Source of the DNA: Isohypsibius dastychi
Taxonomy: Eukaryota > Tardigrada > Eutardigrada > Parachela > Isohypsibiidae
NCBI GenBank assembly: GCA_034696485.1
Contig: JAQIWT010000309.1
Location: forward strand, 1-23,861
Length of the DNA: 23,861 bases
Direction: 5' to 3'
The first letter of the stretch is position 1, and every line of letters starts with the position of its first letter. The notes beneath the pieces were generated by a model, which did no database searches, had not been told where the DNA came from, and saw nothing but the letters and a program-made list of their open reading frames with translations. The position numbers and the translations under genes are program-made. This document shows positions 17,588 through 23,861 of the stretch, piece by piece.

Positions 17588-19909
17588 ATGGAGAAAGATA
17601 ACTATTATCCAGATTTGAAAGATCGCACAGGTATTGCACTATGTTTCAGTTCAATCATTCCGGAATTTCGGACAGTGGCTGACTGTCTAACTGTTTTAGA
17701 AATGGCTGGAGCGCTTCCCGAAAAAGTCACGCTGCTCACTCCTCGTGAGCGCTTGGTTGTTAGCGAAGTTCGATACGTGGACGATCCGTCAGTAAACAAC
17801 GGGGATACGAGCGAGACGAGTGTTCTAGCTCCGCGAGATCGGTATGCTTTTGAAATCTCGGAGGCACAGGGCCTGATTGCTTGCTTTGTTTCCCCAGTGG
17901 ACATTTAGTTTATTTCATCCTGCTCATTCACGGCATTGGAGTTCTGCTCTCATGGAACGTTCTCATCAATGCTGCTGGTGTACGATGCGTTGTTTTGTTT
18001 CCTTACTCTTGTTGGCATTCTGTTGTTACAGTACTTCCTGAACTACAAATTTGCAAATCCGAACGAAATGTATGCCAATGGAACATTGCTGAACGAGAAT
18101 CTGACCGATCCGAATGCAAGCTATCGCGACAACTTCTTGGGGAAGCTCTCGCTCGCCGCCCAAGTTCCGAATCTCGTGCTGAATGCACTTAATCTCTTTG
18201 TTGGTATCGGGTGAGATTTTATACGATTTTGATTGCCCCGATGCCGATGATGAACGCGAATTTTCCTCTTTACAGTGGAAGTCTGAAAACTCGGATTGTT
18301 TCCGGCATTGTCATCCTGGTGATTATCATGACTGAAACTTTGGCACTAGCTGTCATAGACACAACTTCCTGTAAGATAAAAACCGGCTCTCTATTGTTCT
18401 TTTAATCATGTTTGCTATCTGAACAGGGACTCACACGTTCTACGTTATCACCATGATATCCGTTGTCGTTATCAACTGTACATCGGTTTTTTCTCTCTTG
18501 GAATTTGGGTCGGTACATGGTTATCATCATGTGTGGTTTCAGCTGCTGGAGGAATTTATCAAAACAGTCTGTACGGTGTGGCTGCATCACTTCCGTCGAA
18601 ATATACCAACGCCATCATTATCGGAAATGTAAGCGACCTTCACTTGACTTTGACTGATATAGTTGAACACCAGTATATTTTATTTAGAACATATGTGGAA
18701 CTGTCATCGCAATCTTGAACATCCTTTGCCGATCTCGTACGAAACTTCACTCTTAGAATTAAGTCTTTGCCTGATGTTGTCTTTGTGTTTTCAGTGTTCC
18801 CTGGACAATCGCGTTACCAGGCTATCTGCTACTTTCTGATCGCCCTGATCATCCTGTTGGTTGCGCTGGTCACCTACTTTTTGCTCCCGCTTTCGGTATC
18901 TAATCCTCAAAACGGAACATACTTTCCAATCTGAACCGTTTTTTTGCAGAAATTCTACCGTTACTACACCGTCAAAGCTGCTACCCCGATCATAGTCAAG
19001 TCTGATGACCATCGATCGTTCGGTAACCACTTTCGCGATTTGGTCGCTGTGTTCAAGCAGGTGGGTCAGCGATTTCTGTGTGATTTTCCTTGCTCGCAAC
19101 GTTGTTGTTTGAAGATTTGGCCGCAATGCTGGAACGTTTTCTTTGTCTTCTTCGTCACATTGGCGGTATTCCCGGCCATTCTATACAACGTAAAAATTGT
19201 CCAGCCAAGTGAAAATCCTTGGATTCCTGGTTTCTCGGTTCCAAACGGTGAAAAAGCTTGAAATTTCTGAAGCATAGTTATCGTCAATTTGATATTTTCA
19301 GATGACGCACAAATGTTCCCGGATATCTACTGTTTCCTGTTCTTCAACTTGTTCGCATTTGTTGGCAACTTGATTCCGTTTGTTTTCACTCGAGTAAGCT
19401 CATTTTATTTTAACATAGAATATTGTGACTAGTTAGTTTTATATTTTGTTCGTTTTATAGCCTGGTCCAAAGTGGGTGTGGATTCCCGTTCTTCTGCGAG
19501 TTTTGTTCATCCCGTTTTTCCTCCTGTGCAAATATCTGCCCGATGGACATGACCGAGCGATTCCGGTTCTGATCAACGATAACTTCATGTATATCTTCGG
19601 AGTCATTCTTTTGGGATTGACTAGTGGATATTTCAGCAGCCTCACGATGACCTATGCGCCCAAGTAAGTGTAATTGCGCTTTACATGTGTTTAATGTGGA
19701 AAATAATTTCAGTATTCCATTCGAATTTTCACATCCTTTTTACCGAGTAAACAGCCGAATTGTTTTCCAGATCCATCAAGTCAGCTCGGTTGGCGCCGCT
19801 TGCTGGGCAGATGGCAGCATTTTTCTTGGTCCTTGGAATATCTGCGGGTCTGCTGTTTGGCGCATTCTTCCCTGCAATTGTCCTGAAGAGTCATCAGGCT
19901 TCACCATAG
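17588..19909 (+). CDS. Equilibrative nucleoside transporter family protein (SLC29-like)
   Basis: Fourteen exons: 17588-17630, 17700-17841, 17898-17979, 18032-18210, 18276-18370, 18427-18477, 18543-18628, 18688-18736, 18795-18895, 18950-19060, 19115-19247, 19302-19393, 19461-19663 and 19771-19909. They join to 501 aa, with introns mostly 52-69 bp. The protein has the ENT plan: a soluble N-terminus of about 60 residues, then about eleven membrane spans. Motifs include GVLLSWN in TM1 (family PWN), LPSKYTNAIIIGN in TM4, LPLSKFYRYY before the central loop, TRPGPKWVWIPVLLR after TM8, and a GLLFGAFFPAIV C-terminal span. The family carries nucleosides or nucleobases down their gradient, mostly at the plasma membrane. 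The TM8 segment reads FNLFAFVGN where the family has Asp-x-x-Gly-Arg; both charged residues are lost (Ala376, Asn380). An N-glycosylation-like NGT/NLT/NAS cluster lies in the first outer loop, as in ENT1. Intron 1 is an in-frame 69-nt stretch that could also be read through. Confidence 0.9.
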
Positions 19910-21237
19910 AAAGGCAAACCGGAAATCGGTAACGAATTCTGTTGATTTGAGCAGCTCATATCCTAGAACTTGGCTCATGACTTCCTTGTGCCTTCTTATT
20001 CTTTAAATACCGGAAGCTGAGCCATTCTCCACCTCAAGTTCCTATCCTATTAATCCAAATAATTCAGTTGTTGTTAATTTAATTGAATTGTTGTTGATGC
20101 ATTCTGAGCTAACTGGTTGATTTCTGGTTTTTGCGAGGAGAGAAAGTTGATGATTATGTTGGAAATGACTTGATTCTGCACACGCTATCGCCTTGTCTCT
20201 TGAGGTCTCATAAATCATTGTTCAGGGTACCATTAATGCCGTTCAATAGGCACTTACTGTTCTTACACGATTTTTCTCATGCTGTTTAACCAGGAATAGG
20301 CGTTTCGAAAAGATCCCATTGAAGATCGGATTTTATGACAACCGGGTTGAGAAAAGAAACCGGAATGACGATTTTTTTAGTATCTCGGAGAAAGATTTTA
20401 TAGACGTGATCTAGAATTTCAAGCCGGAAATAACGATCGGGGATGTTCGGTTTTTTGGAGAAATAATACAGTGAAATTTCGTGGAAGGGTTGGAAATGGA
20501 AGCTAGAGATGAGTGTTGGGAAGAAATAAAATCGTTGAGCGGTTGGCGGTGTTAGAATTGTGAAATTCAGAGTTATCTTGTGTACTCAAGTGTGAATGAG
20601 TAGCCATTTGTTGAGAAGGGAATACGTGCGGTGGAGAATATAAATGAGGGATGTCCGTTTGCGACCTGGTCTAGTCTACTTTGGCCAAAGCGCTTTTTTC
20701 TCGCGGGGAAAGGGAATTTCAGAGTCCAGTACTTTTATGGCTTTTCCGGGGTAGAGACATTCGATTTGGTTGGAGAGCGGCGGGATGGGATCGTGTTTGT
20801 TGACGATTGATCTTATGCAAAGTTTCGGTGTCAACTTGCCGATGAATGTCAACACGCATGCTCATCTGTGGGTGCTGTCAGGCGTATTGTGAAATGAACA
20901 AGACGCAATTCTAAACTTGTCGTAATTTACGTTTAAATCGAAAATCCATCATACATCAAGGAGGTTAAGAACATGTTAATATGAGCGCTTTGAGCATTGA
21001 TTCACGGCCGGCTAACAAACATTTGGTGGGCACTTGGATGAGTTGTTAAAGCCGGAGATTTACGTCATGACCGATTGGGTTTCCTTCCGTTTTTGTCATC
21101 TTTATTTCGGCAGAGTTCGTCGATGCCAGGCTGGAATTTAGGAAACGCTATTTAGTTTCCCAGTTGCGCGCATCCAGCCGCTTGATTATTTATTGTTGGG
21201 TTGGAGTATTGGCATTTTTCAGGACTCCTTTTGAATC
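19910..21237. other. Intergenic region between the ENT gene and the G alpha gene
   Basis: About 1.3 kb with no supported coding region. An acceptor (ATTTTTCAG) ending at 21222 just before the G alpha ATG indicates at least one 5' UTR intron, so part of this stretch is G alpha leader. A TATA-like AATATAAATG lies near 20638. Short TTGTTGTT runs occur near 20070-20095 in the ENT 3' flank. Confidence 0.45.
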
Positions 21238-23861
21238 ATGGCAAAGAACTGGAAAAATGTTTGTAAAAAGATGTTCAATAAGGACCAAGGTTTGGAGCAG
21301 GAGCAGCAGGATTTTCATAGCACATATCGATTGTTGCTGCTGGGTGAGTAACAATTTCCGGACTAAATTGGCTTTTGGATAGCGAATTTGTAATCCACAG
21401 CTGGCGATCGGCTCTTTAGCTAATGAACTTTGAATTGCAGGCACGAAGGAGTCCGGCAAGACTACAATTATGAAACAAATGAGAATACTGTATGGATCCG
21501 GATATACGACGACGTAACTATACATAGTCATTTATACGGATTTTATTGGAATAATAAATTTGGTTAATTATTTTCTGTTGAGTTTTTAAATCTGAATAAT
21601 TAAAATATTAGACTTTGCTGCACCTTTTGGACTTTGAATCACACTAATCAAATGAAGTTTTGGCATCCTTTACTGTTCAATGGCTTTATTTGATCATTCC
21701 ATTAAGACCACTTTATTTGTGACAAGTTAAAATTTTCTTTAAATCAGTGCATTAAAGTGGCATCACAACTCCAGCTGATATTTTTCTTCACTTTGTTTTT
21801 GTATCATTGCAAACATTTAGCTCTTACCCAGACTAACGGATCGTTTGAATTTAATCCATTCTGCTGTTTGCATGACCTTCACTGTTTAGGGAACGACTTA
21901 CATTTGTCCCGGATATTCGGCGTAATTTAAAAGTTGCTATTTCGGTAATACGAAATTCTCTCTTGTTTTCTCAACAGGTTTATTTCTTGTTTTTTTAATA
22001 GCAATTGGTGAAAGGTTTTGTGACGATGAACGCCGTAATATCTCTCGAACGAAGTGAAAATCAGGAATACCTGGAGTATATTTGCAACATGAATGGATTT
22101 CTGTTGACCGACGAAGGTTTGGAATTATATGCCGGAAGCGGTGATTACAAAGAGGACGACTTGGCCCAACATCCAGAAGTGAGTGCTTGTCCTTGGATTC
22201 GGAAATTACTCTTTCCTGAGTAGCATACTTTGGACAGGAATTTTGGAGAGCTGCTCAGTCGCTCTGGAGGGATGCCGGATTTCAGCAGTTGTACTCGCGT
22301 CGGAATGAGTTTGACTTATTGGACTCTTCAAAATAGTAAGTTAATCAGAATAACCTCTTTTCATCAGAAATGATTTTTTTAATCGGTCTTTTTAGGACCT
22401 AGTCTGAGTTCACTTGTTAATAGAATGTTAATGTTAAATGCACGTTTTAATAAAATACGCGTATTTCGGTTTTAAATATTTACATTATATATGTAGTTCT
22501 TTCAGACATTATCGGATTATCGTATTAATGGTAACTTATGATGTTATCATTTTCACTAACACCAAGATTAGACAATTCCACATTCATCACAAATTTGAAC
22601 CGTATGTTCATTATTGCACTTCGAACGTGAAGTTAGTCTAATAGCTTGCGGAAAACAGTAACGATCCTACACAGTTCTCAGCTTTACCTTACTTTCGATT
22701 TTTGGCCTGTTGTTGCCAGTTTTTACAACGTTCTGATTATTTTCCTGTATTGGTCGATGAAGGAAAGGATGCAATGACAAAGCCTTCTTGCACAAGCAAA
22801 AGCGTTTATGAATAAAAGATTTGTCGGTGTACATTATTCTCTTTCACGCACTAGTGTTTGCCCATAGTACTACAAGTTTCGGAAAACGCTTACCTAAACG
22901 TTGATTTGATTATTGATAGCTGTTCTGTCACGAAACGGGCTCGAATCTGCGGCTTACTGTACTGAACAAAAATTAACAGAGCTGTGAAATTGAAGCTGAT
23001 TGTTTTATATGTATTATCCGGTTTGTGTGAATGAATTGTTATGCCGGAATGAATTGCGAATATGAAACTGAATGTTTAATACTGAAACCGAAATTTGGAA
23101 CTGAAAATTAAGATTATTTTTGGATGATTAACTTCGCAGTCGAACATCCATTAGAATTCTTTTGAAGGGTTCGATTCGGTGTTATACTTTGCTCGTTGAT
23201 CGCTCGTTCCTTTTCCTGACTTGAAATTTTGAGATTTGATTTGTGAAATTTTTGCGTGTGTTTGTTGGGAAAATTTCGTGAATTATTCTGTGAAAATTTT
23301 GGGATGTGAATATTTTTTAAAACACCTGACCTAAAACGTTGTGATTCTCGTTACTGTATATCAGGGTTCGATCCAACAATGCTGCTTTCCGTTGCAGTTT
23401 CCTGGACAGATTAGCAGACATCCAGCAGCCGACGTACATCCCTTCCGAACAAGTAACAGGCGGAAGTCCAAAAAACTATTCCCTTTTTTCATCAGAATTG
23501 TTTTCAAAGGATTTGCTTCGGGTCCGAATTGAAACCTCGAAAAGCATGGAAACGAGTTTTACACTTGACGGAGTTCGTTACAAGTAAGCCAAATCGACGC
23601 GTTTTTTGTTTGCCATAAAAATCTGAAACAGTGTATCCGATACGCCGTATCTATAAATCGACTCATAATCTCCGTGACTTTCTGACATCTGGCCGTTATG
23701 GAAATGCAGGAGGAATCAAATCCTATGGATTTTCTGAATTGATTTTTGATCGTTTTCAGCATGTTTGACGTCGCCGGTCAGCGCGATCAACGAGGAAAAT
23801 GGCTGCAGTGTTTCAACAATATAAATGCAATCATATTTGTTGTTCCCACCAGTGGTTATGA
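21238..23861 (+). CDS. Heterotrimeric G-protein alpha subunit, divergent Gs-like (partial, runs off the right edge)
   Basis: Exons 21238-21343, 21441-21513, 21890-21944, 22002-22178, 22238-22335, 23398-23452, 23510-23583 and 23760-23861+ give the first 246 residues. The Gs-like features are STYRLLLLG before the P-loop, [21 protein letters not shown] in the helical domain, [19 protein letters not shown] (switch I, with the catalytic Arg194 and Mg-binding Thr197) and [16 protein letters not shown]. The family couples seven-helix receptors to effectors such as adenylyl cyclase at the inner plasma membrane. Several residues are unusual. The P-loop reads GTKESGKTT with Lys38 where Gly is expected. 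Switch II reads DVAGQR instead of DVGGQR. The N-terminus (MAKNW) lacks Gly2 for myristoylation, though Cys9 could be palmitoylated. A 57-nt segment at 23453-23509 is taken as an intron but is open in frame. The G4 and G5 motifs and the C-terminal tail lie outside the window. Confidence 0.88.
22336..23397 (+). other. Long intron (1,062 bp) of the G alpha gene
   Basis: Phase-2 intron between ...SSKY and FLDRL. No exon within it restores the family sequence. It contains AT-rich tracts and an isolated open stretch near 22733 that I rejected. Confidence 0.75.

Noticed and set aside
22733-22815. Open stretch in the G alpha intron containing DYFPVL, resembling the YFPS segment of some G alpha proteins
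   Set aside because: Its phase does not fit the upstream exon. The exon at 23398 gives a far better continuation (YFLDRLADI, then YIPSEQ).
23168-23177. GGTTCGATTC, a tRNA T-loop/B-box-like word
   Set aside because: No A-box, acceptor stem or anticodon arm can be built around it.
23453-23509. A fixed 19-residue insertion in the G alpha protein as the main model
   Set aside because: Canonical GT and AG ends, typical intron length and exact restoration of the family sequence on removal favour an intron. It is kept as a finding, not as coding sequence.

Overview
The window is eukaryotic nuclear DNA from a compact animal genome. Every gene I can read is split by GT-AG introns (one is GC-AG). Most introns are 51-75 bp, the rest mostly 80-180 bp, with a few of 0.4-1.1 kb. 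The gene set is tryptophan hydroxylase, a Gs-like G-protein alpha subunit, a heat shock factor, an equilibrative nucleoside transporter (ENT), a calponin/Mp20-like muscle protein and mitochondrial ribosomal protein L17. This points to a bilaterian invertebrate. An ecdysozoan such as a tardigrade is my best guess, but the sequence does not prove it. I saw no CRISPR array, rRNA, convincing tRNA or transposon.

Layout. 202-1510 (-): a GLYAT-like glycine N-acyltransferase in six exons. 2457-4711 (+): three small secreted-protein genes. The two outer ones are paralogous ten-cysteine peptides with identical intron positions, and the middle one is an unrelated 136-aa orphan. 5261-8735 (+): tryptophan hydroxylase, 13 exons. 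9290-11173 (+): a single calponin-homology (CH) domain protein with three alternative first coding exons about 600 bp apart that feed one common exon. 12276-15370 (+): heat shock factor, 9 exons, with heat-shock-element-like sites just upstream of its ATG. 15630-16310 (-): MRPL17, convergent with HSF. 17588-19909 (+): an ENT-family transporter, 14 exons, divergent from MRPL17. 21238-23861 (+): a divergent Gs-like alpha subunit that runs off the right edge.

The genes do not form a pathway or operon. They look like independently transcribed neighbours. The best places for new biology are: the ten-cysteine secreted peptide pair with its orphan neighbour; the triple first-exon array of the calponin gene; and two signalling or transport proteins that have lost residues normally near-invariant in their families. 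The G alpha lacks the P-loop glycine and Gly2. The ENT lacks the TM8 Asp/Arg pair. Exon boundaries were deduced by hand from splice motifs, reading-frame continuity and remembered family sequence patterns. Every coding model listed keeps one open frame across all its junctions, but no alignment software was run.
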